Below are positions 32,004-43,110 of a stretch of 64,000 bases of DNA, one piece after another. The first letter of the stretch is position 1. Each line of letters opens with the position of its first letter. This stretch comes from Nipponacmea schrenckii (taxonomy: Eukaryota > Mollusca > Gastropoda > Lottiidae), in contig JAUJPP010000003.1 in assembly GCA_030562195.1 (NCBI GenBank), positions 29,642,602 through 29,706,601 on the forward strand, written 5' to 3'. The position numbers were made by a program, and so were the translations under genes. The notes under the pieces were generated by a model, which was not told the origin of the DNA, did no database searches, and was given only the letters and a program-made list of their open reading frames with translations.

Positions 32004-34411
32004 GTCTTGACTGTCTCCTTAAAGGTAACGTTATTGGTACAGAGGCTTGTGGGGTATGTTTTTTTGGCGACGGGAATGCTAATTGAGGCCAATTGAGACC
32101 AGAATTTGAAATTTGCTGCCCACTCCAGTCTTTCTGTGCACATTTTTGGCTCCATAACACTGTTTTTGACGTCATAATGCTTAACTTATACGATAATAGC
32201 CCCGAGAATTGACCGAAGATCACGTTTTTCACGAGATTTAGACCTCTCGTCGTGGTCTTGATTGTTTTTTTCAAGGTTAGAATCATTTCGACTATCGTTT
32301 AAAGCGAAAGTGTAGAAAACTTTGGGGGACTTTTTTTCTCTCTCCATCTCACAAAGTCCGATTTTCTTTTCCGTTCACGCTGAATGCCGTTTCGGTCACT
32401 GTGGGAGCCACGCGAGTAAGCAGTTTTGAGTGTCTAGTACTGCCTTGTCGCTTTTCGTTCGGTAAATCACCATCAAATTAGTTGTAACCACCCTAAAGCG
32501 CTGGCCGAGCACACAAAACACGACCTAAGAAACGATAAGAGTGAATACCGCTATTATGACGTCGTCTTGACTGTCTCCTTAAAGGTAACGTTATTGGTAC
32601 ATAGGCTTGTGGGGTATGTTTTTTTGGCGACGGGAATGCTAATTTAGGCCAATTGAGACCAGAATTTGAAATTTGCTGCCCACTCCAGTCTTTCTGTGCA
32701 CATTTTTGGCTCCATAACACTGTTTTTGACGTCATAATGCTTAACTTATACGATAATAGCCCCGAGAATTGACCGAAGATCACGTTTTTCACGAGATTTG
32801 GACCTCTCGTCGTGGTCTTGATTGTTTTTTTCAAGGTTAGAATCATTTCGACTATCGTTTAAAGCGAAAATGTAGAAAACTTTGGGGGACTTTTTTTCTC
32901 TCTCCATCTCACAAAGTCCGATTTTCTTTTCCGTTCACACTGAATGCCGTTTCGGTCACTGTGGGAGCCACGCGAGTAAGCAGTTTTGAGTGTCTAGTAC
33001 TGCCTTGTCGCTTTTCGTTCGGTAAATCACCATCAAATTAGTTGTAACCACCCTAAAGCGCTGGCCGAGCACACAAAACACGACCTAAGAAACGATAAGA
33101 GTGAATACCGCTATTATGACGTCGTCTTGACTGTCTCCTTAAAGGTAACGTTATTGGTACATAGGCTTGTGGGGTATGTTTTTTTGGCGACGGGAATGCT
33201 AATTTAGGCCAATTGAGACCAGAATTTGAAATTTGCTGCCCACTCCAGTCTTTCTGTGCACATTTTTGGCTCCATAACACTGTTTTTGACGTCATAATGC
33301 TTAACTTATACGATAATAGCCCCGAGAATTGACCGAAGATCACGTTTTTCACGAGATTTGGACCTCTCGTCGTGGTCTTGATGGTTTTTTTCAAGGTTAG
33401 AATCATTTCGACTATCGTTTAAAGCGAAAATGTAGAAAACTTTGGGGGACTTTTTTTCTCTCTCCATCTCACAAAGTCCGATTTTCTTTTCCGTTCACGC
33501 TGAATGCCGTTTCGGTCACTGTGGGAGCCACGCGAGTAAGCAGTTTTGAGTGTCTAGTACTGCCTTGTCGCTTTTCGTTCGGTAAATCACCATCAAATTA
33601 GTTGTAACCACCCTAAAGCGCTGGTCGAGCACACAAAACACGAGCTAAGAAACGATAAGAGTGAATACCGCTATTATGACGTCGTCTTGACTGTCTCCTT
33701 AAAGGTAACGTTATTGGGGTACATAGGCTTGTGGGGTATTTTTTTTTTGGCGAGGGGGAATGCTAATTTAGGCCAATTAAAGACCAGAATTTGAAATTTG
33801 ATGCCCATTTCCAGTCTTTCTGTGCACATTTTTGGCTCCATAACACTGTTTTTGACGTCATAATGCTTAACTTATACGATAATAGCCCCGAGAATTGACC
33901 GAAGATCACGTTTTTCACGAGATTTGGACCTCTCGTCGTGGTCTTGATTTTTTTTTTCAAGGTTAGAATCATTTCGACTATCTTTTTAAAGCGAAAATGT
34001 AAAAAAATTTTGGGGGGACTTTTTTTCTCTCTCCATCTCACAAAGTCCGATTTTTTTTTCCGTTCACGCTAAATTTGCCGTTTCGGTCACTGTGGGAGCC
34101 ACGCGAGTAAGCAGTTTTGAGTGTCTAGTACTGCCTTGTCGCTTTTCGTTCGGTAAATCACCATCAAATTAGTTGTAACCACCCTAAAGCGCTGGTCGAG
34201 CACACAAAACACGAGCTAAAAAAACGATAAGAGTGAATACCGCTATTATGACGTCGTCTTGACTGTCTCCTTAAAGGAAAACGTTATTGGTACATAGGCT
34301 TGTGGGGTTTTGTTTTTTTGGCGACGGGAATGCTAATTTAGGCCAATTGAGACCAGAATTTGAAATTTGCTGCCCACTCCAGTCTTTCTGTGCACATTTT
34401 TGGCTCCATAA
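32004..34411 (-). repeat. ~560-bp satellite array, inverted orientation, right part
   Basis: Continues the array after the retrotransposon. The GACGTCGTCTTGACTG marker recurs near 32560, 33119, 33678 and 34250. The last units (33678-34411) carry more indels and substitutions, as often seen at array edges. The array stops in mid-unit at 34411, where the BEL/Pao LTR begins. Confidence 0.95.
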
Positions 34412-34979
34412 CTGTGTGGCATTTGTCAATGCGTCCCTTTTCCCCCCCGATAAACCAGAAAACAACCATCACATAGGAGTTTATTACATATGGTATGTTT
34501 ACATTCAGGCTTTTACTATATTTACGTACGATTAACTAAAAAATACAGAAATACCATAATAAGCATAAACCCAATCAAGCATGGTACTGAATAGCAATAA
34601 ATAGCAAATAATGGACAATAAAACAAACATGGTTCAATATTAAGAAATCACTAGTGCGCACTAATCATGCGTGACGACTGATCACACTGTATGATCTAAT
34701 CTAATACCGATTATTTCAATAATAACGGGCCTAATACAAAATAATATAGGGTACAAAATAGCTTGAATCAATCTATGGTATCAATAGACAATATATTTAC
34801 ATAAAAAACATACCAAGTTATGTACCACCAAGCCTTTACAAACTTATCACTATCAGAGATCAGAGCACTTCAAACCACGCTGCCAACCATGACTAAAAGT
34901 AAGCTTATCACGCCCTGGCTAGTTCGTGTTACTCGTAACTATTAGCCGTTCTAGGGTAGAGTTCGTTTCGTTCTCTACA
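34412..34979 (-). repeat. BEL/Pao 3' LTR
   Basis: On the plus strand it starts TGTGTGGCATTTGTC and ends TTCTCTACA; on the minus strand it therefore starts TGTAGAGAAC and ends CCACACA (TGT...ACA). A purine-rich TTAGGAGGCCGGAA lies directly inside it at about 34980-34996. Right border from these signals, left border from the break in the satellite. Confidence 0.75.
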
Positions 34980-35102
34980 TATTCCGGCCTCCTAATTGTG
35001 GAAACAGTGTACACAATTACCCTTAAAGCACTTACATCAGTAAGATTAAAGAAATCCTTAACTAAATGACAATAATGAAAAATCAGATTTTATAAATCAA
35101 TC

Positions 35103-36856
35103 TTAATTATCACACTCTAATACTAAACAAAGTTTCGTTATTGGACGCTTAAGAGTACCAACTTTAGTCTTAACAGTTGCAATTCGCGAAAGACCATTCT
35201 TATCTGATATAACTTCTACTACTCGACCTAAAGTCCACGAATTTCTAATGTTGTTGTCAATAATAAGAACAACATCATCAGGTTTAATATTCCTAGTAGG
35301 CTGCAGCCATTTTTGACGTTCCTGTAACGACAATAAATAGTCCGAAGACCACCTTTTCCAGAATATGTCACATAAATATTGAATTCGTCTCCACCGACGA
35401 CGAATATAATTATCCCTTTTTTTCAGTTTTAAAGTAGGCGCATAAGAGACATCGTGAAAACCACCTAACAAATGACTAGGAGTCAGCGCATCTAAATCGA
35501 CAGGTTCTTCAGAAATCTTAGTTATCGGTCGATTATTTAGAATTTGCTCGACTTCGCATAGTAAAGTATGTAAAGACTCATCGTCTAATCTACCAATTTG
35601 GTCCCTTTCTAACGAGCAAAGTACTTTGCGTACTGAACGGATGAGACGTTCCCATACCCCGCCAAAATGAGAAAACCGACGGTGGGTTAAACTCCCACTG
35701 AATACCCTTTTTTACCTAATTCACGCGTCAACTTATTTTGACATTCCTTAAGTTCGCGCTGAGCACCGACCAGGTTGGTACCATTGTCTGATCGCAAAAA
35801 ACCTTGGCGTTCCGCGCCTCGCAATAAAACGTCGGATGGGGATTGATGCACGAGTCTGTGTCAAGAGAAGACGCAACTTCTAAATGCACGGCTCTACAAT
35901 TCATGCATGTGAATATAACTCCGTATCGCTTTATGAGTGACCTATTCCGCTTAATTTCAAAAGGTCCGAAATAATCAATACCAGTTCGGAAAAATGGGGT
36001 CTGTCCGGGTATAACTCGCTCTGCCGGTAGGTCAGACATCTTTTGATGCATTTTCCTAGCTGCATATTTTCGACAGCGAACGCATTTTGAAAGTATTGAC
36101 TTAATTAGGGTACTAGCGCCTAATATCCAAAATCTTTTTCTAATGTAAGACAGAGTGGAATTTTTACCAAGGTGCCCAACGCGATCGTGAGCTTCTCTAA
36201 TAATCAATTCAGAAATGGGCGATTGTTTCGGAAGAATCAGCTGATGCTTAGTATCGATGCACATTTCTGCTCGACTTAGACGTCCACCCACTCTCAATAG
36301 GCCTAAATCTTGATCGACAAAAGGATCTAATTTAGAAACTCCCTTACTCTTTAAAACCTTTAGATTTCTAGCCTGACCTAATTTGCTACATTCTTTGATT
36401 ACATCTGACAAATATTTAGATTGCTCATGTTTTACAACTAAAAGTTTTGACCTTTCCCGTTCATTCACTGAAACCTCGAATCCAACAGTTTCAATTTTTC
36501 TAATTTTATGTTTTAAATTTCGAAAAACTAAGCGTAACAAAGTTATTGCTTTCAATAAACGATGCCAATTTGAATAGTATTTAATCAATTGATCAAAGGG
36601 ATGTTCGAATTCATTAATTTGCACTATATTAACGGATTGTTTAACTTCCGGGTCATCAACTGGGATGGGGATCCCTTCAAAATCCTTGGGCCAATGTTCC
36701 CTTGATTTCCACAGAAAGGCAGGACCATCAAACCAACGCTTATTATCAATAAGACCTTTAACCGAAAGCCCCCGCGAGGCCTCATCACTAGGATTATCGA
36801 GTGTATTAACATAGCGCCATTGATTCAAATTAGAATTCTCACGTATTAATTTTCGG
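35103..36856 (-). pseudogene. BEL/Pao pol: integrase, frameshifted
   Basis: Reads NQWRYVNTLDNPSDEASRGL, the tail of RNase H/connection typical of BEL, then the zinc motif AHDRVGHLGKNS...CVRCRKYA and GIDYFGPF with the first catalytic Asp. The frame shifts near 35845 and again near 35685. The second Asp (SDNGTNLVGAQRE) and Glu (GGVWERLIRSVR) are visible in other frames, and the C-terminus (35103-35471) reads PTRNIKPDDVVLI. All three acidic residues exist, but no single protein can contain them. Confidence 0.85.
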
Positions 36857-37017
36857 GGAAGGGAGGGATTGAATCTCCCAAATGTACAGGCCTAGGGTGG
36901 AACAAATATCTTATTGAGAAATTGGGATCTGGATCTGTTGGATGATTTTCTTCTCTTCTGATCTGAAATTAGAAAAAATAAAATAACTCGCCCGATGGGC
37001 GAGTAGTATAGTACCTG

Positions 37018-38037
37018 TTAAGTACAGATTATTTTTAGTTTGCTATGAACAAGGTTGTCATTTAAGTTCTGATTTTTTGAATATGCCACTATCATTTTCT
37101 GTTTATAGACATGAGGAAATTTCTCTTGAAGACTCTTATAATGGGTTTGAACTATCTTACTTGCTTTATTACTGGTTGTATTAAATGGAACTACAAAGGG
37201 TGCTATGCCTACACTGTGGTGAATATTAAGTCCTATGGGTCTTGCTGTATTCAATGTCTCAATCCAATGGGCTTCTCTAGATTGACGGAATTTGGTAGTT
37301 TCATCTTCGGGCAAGTCGATGTCTATGCGCTCAATTGGGGTTAGGGTGAGATCGTCAAGTGAATGGTCGTCAAGATTGAAATGGTTAGAAACAGGCTTGT
37401 CTTTTTTTAATTTAATATCTGATCTGTGAGCATTAAAACGAGTGCGTAATTTGTTCTTTGTTTCCCCGATATATTGTTTGGGACATTTTTTACATGAAAT
37501 TAAGTATATTACATTCGAGTTTTCACATGTTAGGTGCTCTTGGATCGGGTATCTTTTATTCGTAAAGTTACTTTGAAAATAATGCGTTTCTGATATAAAG
37601 GGACATGTTTTGCATCTGGTTGACATACATGGGGCACTCCTTAAACCTGGAGGCCCTTCGGCATAAAGTCTATTTTTAGCTGCTAACTGTGCTAATGTGG
37701 AATTTTTTATGTTTCGTAAAAATCGTTTAGAGTATCCACGCTCTTTCAGTTTTGAGAAAACAATCGTACAGGCTTGGTTGAAATCAGAAGGCCTTGTGCA
37801 AATTCGGTGAAATCGTAAAACTTGTGACTTAATAATTCCAGAAAATGTATGTTTTGGATGAAATGAGCTCTTATGCAAAAGTTGATGAGTGTCGGTTTCT
37901 TTGAAATATACTTTAATATCTAATTTATTAGTCTCCGCTATGGAATCACCTTTAAAAACAGTAGTATCGAGAAAATCTATGCTTTTGTGACTGACACTGG
38001 CTGTTAGTTTGATGGACGGGTGGTGGTTGTTGAGGAT
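37018..38037 (-). CDS. PLE RT C-terminal part and GIY-YIG endonuclease
   Basis: Continues the RT frame after an in-frame TAA at 38038-38040. It begins ILNNHHPSIKLTASV and IDFLDTTVFKGD, the thumb-like region of PLE RTs, then FHPKHTFSGIIKSQVLRFHR and RGYSKRFLRN. The GIY-YIG-type nuclease follows: VIYLISCKKCPKQYIGETKN with a Cys pair, then LRTRFNAHRSDI. This endonuclease nicks target DNA for PLE insertion. Confidence 0.85.
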   Translation of the reverse strand: MLNNHHPSIKLTASVSHKSIDFLDTTVFKGDSIAETNKLDIKVYFKETDTHQLLHKSSFHPKHTFSGIIKSQVLRFHRICTRPSDFNQACTIVFSKLKERGYSKRFLRNIKNSTLAQLAAKNRLYAEGPPGLRSAPCMSTRCKTCPFISETHYFQSNFTNKRYPIQEHLTCENSNVIYLISCKKCPKQYIGETKNKLRTRFNAHRSDIKLKKDKPVSNHFNLDDHSLDDLTLTPIERIDIDLPEDETTKFRQSREAHWIETLNTARPIGLNIHHSVGIAPFVVPFNTTSNKASKIVQTHYKSLQEKFPHVYKQKMIVAYSKNQNLNDNLVHSKLKIICT

Positions 38038-39260
38038 TTAAAAAAATTGCCAAAATTGTTCTATGGAGTAAGTCCAAACCATGAAAATGTCATCTAAGAA
38101 GCGTCCATAGAAAAGTGGGTCAAATGGACAAAGGGGTAATACCTCACGTTCCCACTCTGCCCTGAAAAGGTTTGCGTATGAAGGGGCGAATCGTTTGCCC
38201 ATAGCTGTACCTGAGGTTTGTAGATATGTTTTACCATTAAATGTGAAATCATTGCGACTAAGACAAATCTCTAAAAGCTGTAGAATTGCATCGTCGGGTC
38301 TGTCTGGATCTGGGTTTCTATCAAAAGCTTTGCGAACTGCCATTAGGCCAGTAGTGTTGTCGATATTGGTGTACATAGAAGTTACGTCTATTGAAATTAG
38401 AATAGCATTTGAAGGGACTTGAAGGTTTTTTATTTTATTGACAAAGTCAGTTGTGTCCTTAAGGTAGGCTCGATGTTGACATGCTAGTGGTAGTAAGAAA
38501 TGATCGATGTATTCTGACACTGCATAAGACTCACTACCACAGTCAGAGATAATCGGGCGGCCTTTAGGGATTCTATTAGGCATGAACCAATCCTTGGTAG
38601 GATTCTTATGAATTTTCGGCAAAGTGTATAAGTGTCTCTCGCGGCAATCAGGTTTGGCAGAAAGATAGTCATATTGTTTCTGTTTTAAATGACTTGTTTT
38701 AACTAAGTCGGCAAGAATATTGTTTATCATATTAGCAGTTTCTTTAAAAATCGGCTCCGGTAAAATTGCATAGTGTTTAGGATTATTCAATTGATGCTCT
38801 GCTTCTGCAATATAAGCTTCCCTATTTAATATACGCAACATGAACCTTTGTCACTCTTTTTAATTACAATGCTATCGTCTTTTTTAAGTACATTTAATGC
38901 TTCACGTTCTACTCGCGTTAGATTAGGCTTCTCGTGTGTTATGGAAAGATTTGATATTTGGTTATTCATACTTGTAAATACGTTTAATATTTCTGGATGG
39001 ATAGCGGTTTTAGGTGGTTTCCACGTGGATTTAGGAATAAACATTGTTCTAGCACCGCGTGGAGGGTGGTTTCGAAAAAAGTATGTGCAACTGAGATTCC
39101 GTTGAAATCGTTGAATAGACGGTTGAAGATAATCAAGGTTAGGTAATTTAGGAGTCGGAATAAATTTAAGTCCACGGTCTAAGATTGAATGCTGGAGGGG
39201 TGTGAGAATTTTTCGGCTTAAGTTAACGACGGTTTGGCCTAGCGGCGGCCTCTCAATATT
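38038..39260 (-). pseudogene. PLE reverse transcriptase, N-terminal and catalytic part, frame-broken
   Basis: The frame from 39259 reads RPPLGQTVVNLSRKILTPLQ, MFIPKSTWKPPKTAIHPEIL and VLKKDDSIVIKKSDKGS, then stops near 38826; the continuation at 38841-38038 is in another frame (YIAEAEHQLNNPKHYAILPE, YTLPKIHKNP, GRPIISDCGSESYAVSEYID, SIDVTSMYTNID, SGTAMGKRFAPSYANLF, YGRFLDDIFMVW). The catalytic pair is the D-D of F-L-D-D. A TAA within a T7 run at 38038 separates it from the GIY-YIG part. One frameshift and one stop are the only lesions I see. Confidence 0.85.
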
Positions 39261-39274
39261 TTTATCCCCAGTAA

Positions 39275-40396
39275 TTAGTTTAAAGACTTACCCGGTGCTT
39301 GAAGCTGGTGTATCCAAAACAAGTATATATTGTTGGCTGTTTCCGGAGACCAATGAAGATTATCAACTGGTTCGAATTCTTCTTCGTAGGGTGACAGGAT
39401 TGTTGCGTTCTCAGTGTCGGAGTTCATCATCATATCGTTGAATGTCTTAAGATTCTGCTGGGCTTTCTTAGAGATTTTATTAGAGATAGGTATACAAGAA
39501 AAGATGATCTTGGAGCTAGGAAAGGTTTGGTTGGCTGTGGAAATTAATTTCTGGGCTTGGTTAAATGAGGTTTTGGATAACTGGTCACGATTGTTGAGGC
39601 CTACATGCAGAATGATCGTAGCCGGTTTATGATCATGGTCGTAAGATTCAAGGATGGACTGGATGTGGTGGATTTGGGCACCAGGATACGAGTGTATTTC
39701 GATGTCAGGAGCTGTTTTGGTAATTCGGTTGAGGTTTGAGGACCCAATAATTAAAGTAGATTTCTGTAGAGCAGGTAGATTCCATGATGACTTGTCCTTG
39801 GTTTGGTGATAAAAGGGTTTGGTAGCGGATATAATGGTTGTCGACGGGGTGATAGGTACTGGATTGGTAGTTGTTACAAATGTGGCATTGGGTACGGACT
39901 GAGATCTGGTTCGTGGTGGAGATGGTCTGGGCACACTTGACCTGGTTGGAGAATTCGGGGTGGTTTGTTGATCCAAAAACTTACAGAAGGAAGAAAGGTC
40001 GACCGAACTTGGGTCACGTGGTGAAGATTCAGATGGTGTAGGCGAGGAATCTGAAAGGGAAAAGAGAAGGGGGGTACCTTCTCTACGAGAACGTTTACCA
40101 AAGTCTGCTGGACTAGGGGATGGTGAACTGCGGGCTCGTTTAGGTGTCTGGTTCGACATGGTGGTGACTCTTGTTGGTGCGGGTGTTAGTGGATCAATCT
40201 CCATTTCAGTTGGTAAGGATATGGTTACTCTGGTCTTGGTTTCGTTGATCGTTTGGTAGAATTTGGCAATCACAGGTTGAGTTAGACGTTTCCCATAGGA
40301 TCGACGGGCCCATGAGAGGGCATGGGAAATAATGCGGTCGATGGCTGGTTGTGATAAAGACTTGGTTCTGATGAAGGTGAGTTTCTCCTGCAGGGT
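39275..40396 (-). CDS. PLE ORF1 with SGNH/GDSL-hydrolase-like domain (5' truncated)
   Basis: The open frame runs from the insertion edge (LTFIRTKSLSQPAIDRI) through a Ser/Pro-rich linker to a globular domain at 39275-39800. That domain shows STLIIGSSNLNRI (candidate nucleophile Ser), TIILHVGLNNRDQ (block with Asn) and DNLHWSPETAN (D-x-x-H), the arrangement of SGNH/GDSL esterases. Such esterase domains are known in ORF1 of some CR1-type LINEs; I do not know them as a standard PLE part. Near the end CCG-G/GTAAGTC (donor at 39290-39291) is a strong splice donor, conserved in the second copy, so ORF1 may be spliced to the RT. Confidence 0.7.
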   Translation of the reverse strand, partial: TLQEKLTFIRTKSLSQPAIDRIISHALSWARRSYGKRLTQPVIAKFYQTINETKTRVTISLPTEMEIDPLTPAPTRVTTMSNQTPKRARSSPSPSPADFGKRSRREGTPLLFSLSDSSPTPSESSPRDPSSVDLSSFCKFLDQQTTPNSPTRSSVPRPSPPRTRSQSVPNATFVTTTNPVPITPSTTIISATKPFYHQTKDKSSWNLPALQKSTLIIGSSNLNRITKTAPDIEIHSYPGAQIHHIQSILESYDHDHKPATIILHVGLNNRDQLSKTSFNQAQKLISTANQTFPSSKIIFSCIPISNKISKKAQQNLKTFNDMMMNSDTENATILSPYEEEFEPVDNLHWSPETANNIYLFWIHQLQAPGKSLN

Positions 40397-40398
40397 TG

Positions 40399-42496
40399 CT
40401 TAGAATCGATCGGTATATTGAGATTGTCACAAATTATCTGATTAAGTTTGACAGCAATTGTGGCTGCGGTCAATTCCATTCGAGGAATCGTAATACGTTT
40501 AATAGGAGCCACCCTGGATTTGCCTAACACCAATGAACAAGATACTTGACCGTGATTGTTTTCTTACCTAATATAACTGGCAACACCGTAGCCTTTTTCA
40601 CTAGCGTCTGAGAAATGATGTAATTCGGCTTTAACAACGGACCCAAATTCTTTAGGTTTTATACATCTTGAGATTTTTAGATTTTCCAAAAGAGGAAGTT
40701 CATTTATGAAATTTGACCACTTTTCTGCGTAATCATCATTGATTATTTCGTCCCATGATAATCCGATGCGACAAAGTTCTTGCAAAAGACTTTTAGCTGG
40801 TAACAAGGCTGGGGCTGCTATACCGATTGGGTCATAGACAGCACTCACGACCGATAATATACCACGTCGCGTAAAGGGCTTATTAGCAATACTAATTTTA
40901 AAGCTTAAAGCATCAGACTTTACATCCCATAAAATTCCTAAAGCGCGTTCGATAACTGGGTCATCATCTCCAAGTGTTTGCTTGTTACAATCAGCACGTT
41001 CGGAATATGGAATGGAATTATTTACTACATCGCTGTTACTAATCCATTTATGCAAGTGAAAACCTCCGGATTTGCACAAATCAGTTAATTCCTGAACCAA
41101 TGATACCGCGACTGTCTCATCATCGAGAGAATGCAAGCAATCATCGACGTAAAAGTCTTTAATCAAAGTGTCAATCGCTTCCGGTGAATACTTATTTTCA
41201 TTATCTCGGGCGGTTTGCTGTAGCGCAAAATTAGCTACCGAAGGGGACGAAATCGCACCAAACAAATGTGCAGTCATTTGAAATTGTCTTGGTTCGGAAT
41301 TCAAATCGCCATTGGGCCACCATAAGAAACGTAAACTGCCGCGATCTTTTAATGGAACGCGAATTTGGTGAAACATACCTTCCAAATCCGACATGAAGGC
41401 AATTTGACCTAACCGAAATCTTAACAAAATTCCTAAGAGACTATTGGCTAAATCTGGCCCCGACAAAAGTACATCATTCAACGAAACGCCTTGGTGCTTA
41501 GCCGAACAATCAAATACGACTCGAATTTTATGTTTCTGCTTATGATAAACACCGTGATGAACAACAAAGTGTAACTTATCCCTATCGATTTCAAGATCCG
41601 CTTCCGGTACCAATTCGGCGTAGCCTTTATCAATTAAAGAGTTCATAAATTCCAAATAATCATGATAAAACTTATCGCATGTGGACAATTTTCTCTTAAG
41701 ACTTTCTAACCTTTTTCTAGCCATATGATAATTTTTAGGTAATTTAACGTTTTCATCCTTAAAAGGTAAATCAATTACATAATGGTTATCACCATCTTTA
41801 ACAATAGAATTCTTAACCTTTTCTAAGAACAAATTATCTAATCTAGAATTTTCTTTCCGATCGACATGATCAGGAAAGTCCGAATCTAAACCCGACCTTA
41901 CATACCTATCTAAAATAACCAAGTTTTCAGATTCCTGAGATGCCTTAATATTTATACGATTGACAATACTTATATTACTGTAATAAGGTCTTTCTCTAAG
42001 TACATTCCACAGGATCCACCCTAATGCTGTCTTGGTGGCATGTGGTGTTCCACGAGGGCCTACTCTTAGATCTAAAGGCATATAAGCTTCTGCAACATTA
42101 CTACCTATCATCAAACCAATTGAGCAATTAACATTAGGTAATTGTAAATCAGCTAAATGTGGATATTGAATAACATCACCCATTGTGGGGATATGTCCTA
42201 AACTAACAGGTATCTTATCCACACTATAACATTTAGGCAAAACAACAGAGTCTTTTAGATCATAACTACATACTTGTAAACATTCGACTACAGATGTCTC
42301 TAAGGATGAGGTGTTGTTCATTGTTTCTAATAATAGTTTACTTCTTTTGCCTTGAATACCCAGTCTATATAACAAGTCATGAGTAATAAAGCAGACCGAA
42401 CTACCAACATCCAGAAAGGCATAAGTGACAATTGTTTTACAACCATAAGCAATTTTAGTAGCAACAATAGGCATGGTACAAAACAAATCATCGTTA
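40399..42496 (-). pseudogene. BEL/Pao pol: A17-type peptidase and reverse transcriptase
   Basis: The minus-strand frame runs out of the gap. The peptidase motif is FLDVGSSVCFITHD; the family's usual D-S/T-G is D-V-G here. A BEL-specific linker (GPRGTPHATKTALGWILWNV) follows, then RT: VFDCSAKHQGVSLNDVLLSG, MSDLEGMFHQIRVP, FGAISSPSVANFAL and FYVDDCLHSLDD with the catalytic Y-V-D-D. RNase H reads FSDASEKGYGVASYI, then an in-frame TAA at 40564-40566, and continues RITIPRMELTAATIAVKLNQ to the PLE insertion edge. The altered peptidase motif, the stop and the insertion make it a dead copy. Confidence 0.87.
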
Positions 42497-42996
42497 NNNN
42501 NNNNNNNNNNNNNNNNNNNNNNNNNNNNNNNNNNNNNNNNNNNNNNNNNNNNNNNNNNNNNNNNNNNNNNNNNNNNNNNNNNNNNNNNNNNNNNNNNNNN
42601 NNNNNNNNNNNNNNNNNNNNNNNNNNNNNNNNNNNNNNNNNNNNNNNNNNNNNNNNNNNNNNNNNNNNNNNNNNNNNNNNNNNNNNNNNNNNNNNNNNNN
42701 NNNNNNNNNNNNNNNNNNNNNNNNNNNNNNNNNNNNNNNNNNNNNNNNNNNNNNNNNNNNNNNNNNNNNNNNNNNNNNNNNNNNNNNNNNNNNNNNNNNN
42801 NNNNNNNNNNNNNNNNNNNNNNNNNNNNNNNNNNNNNNNNNNNNNNNNNNNNNNNNNNNNNNNNNNNNNNNNNNNNNNNNNNNNNNNNNNNNNNNNNNNN
42901 NNNNNNNNNNNNNNNNNNNNNNNNNNNNNNNNNNNNNNNNNNNNNNNNNNNNNNNNNNNNNNNNNNNNNNNNNNNNNNNNNNNNNNNNNNNNNNNN
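42497..42996. other. Assembly gap, exactly 500 N
   Basis: A placeholder of fixed length inside the BEL/Pao element. The gag region and any 5' LTR would be expected here. Confidence 0.99.
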
Positions 42997-43110
42997 CTTT
43001 TGCACTGTCTATACGACACGCGTAACGCCTGTTATACCCTAGACGATAAATTCACGGCCCATTGAGTGAAAGTTTATTTTGATATCAATATGCCTTGTAT
43101 TCATTTCATT
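42997..43110. other. Short flank after the gap, nothing recognised
   Basis: No BEL gag or LTR match is visible immediately right of the gap, so the two sides may not be contiguous. Confidence 0.4.

Larger units (their letters stand above)
36857..40396 (-). mobile_element. Penelope-like element (PLE) with C-terminal GIY-YIG, 5' truncated
   Basis: Minus strand, inserted in the BEL RNase H region. From 5' to 3': ORF1 with an SGNH-hydrolase-like domain, PLE reverse transcriptase, GIY-YIG endonuclease, then a ~160-bp 3' UTR with a CGCCCGATGGGCG hairpin near 36990 and a terminal segment shared with 5345-5472. ORF1 has lost its first ~50 codons compared with the second copy at 44153. Confidence 0.85.
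34412..42496 (-). mobile_element. BEL/Pao LTR retrotransposon, decayed, split by a Penelope-like insertion
   Basis: Minus-strand element. Its 3' LTR (34412-34979) abuts the satellite. Integrase is at 35103-36856, RT/RNase H and A17-type peptidase at 40399-42496, and gag would fall in the 500-N gap. No 5' LTR matching 34412-34979 is found to the right, so the element is either truncated or completed inside the gap. The piece of RNase H between the two halves (roughly 35-40 residues by comparison with the family) is missing at the Penelope-like insertion. Confidence 0.85.

Noticed and set aside
24653..33406. A recurring ~117-residue open frame starting MILTLKK in every 560-bp unit
   Set aside because: Its ends shift with indels in the units, it has no known motif, and it follows satellite conservation, so it is a by-product and not a gene.
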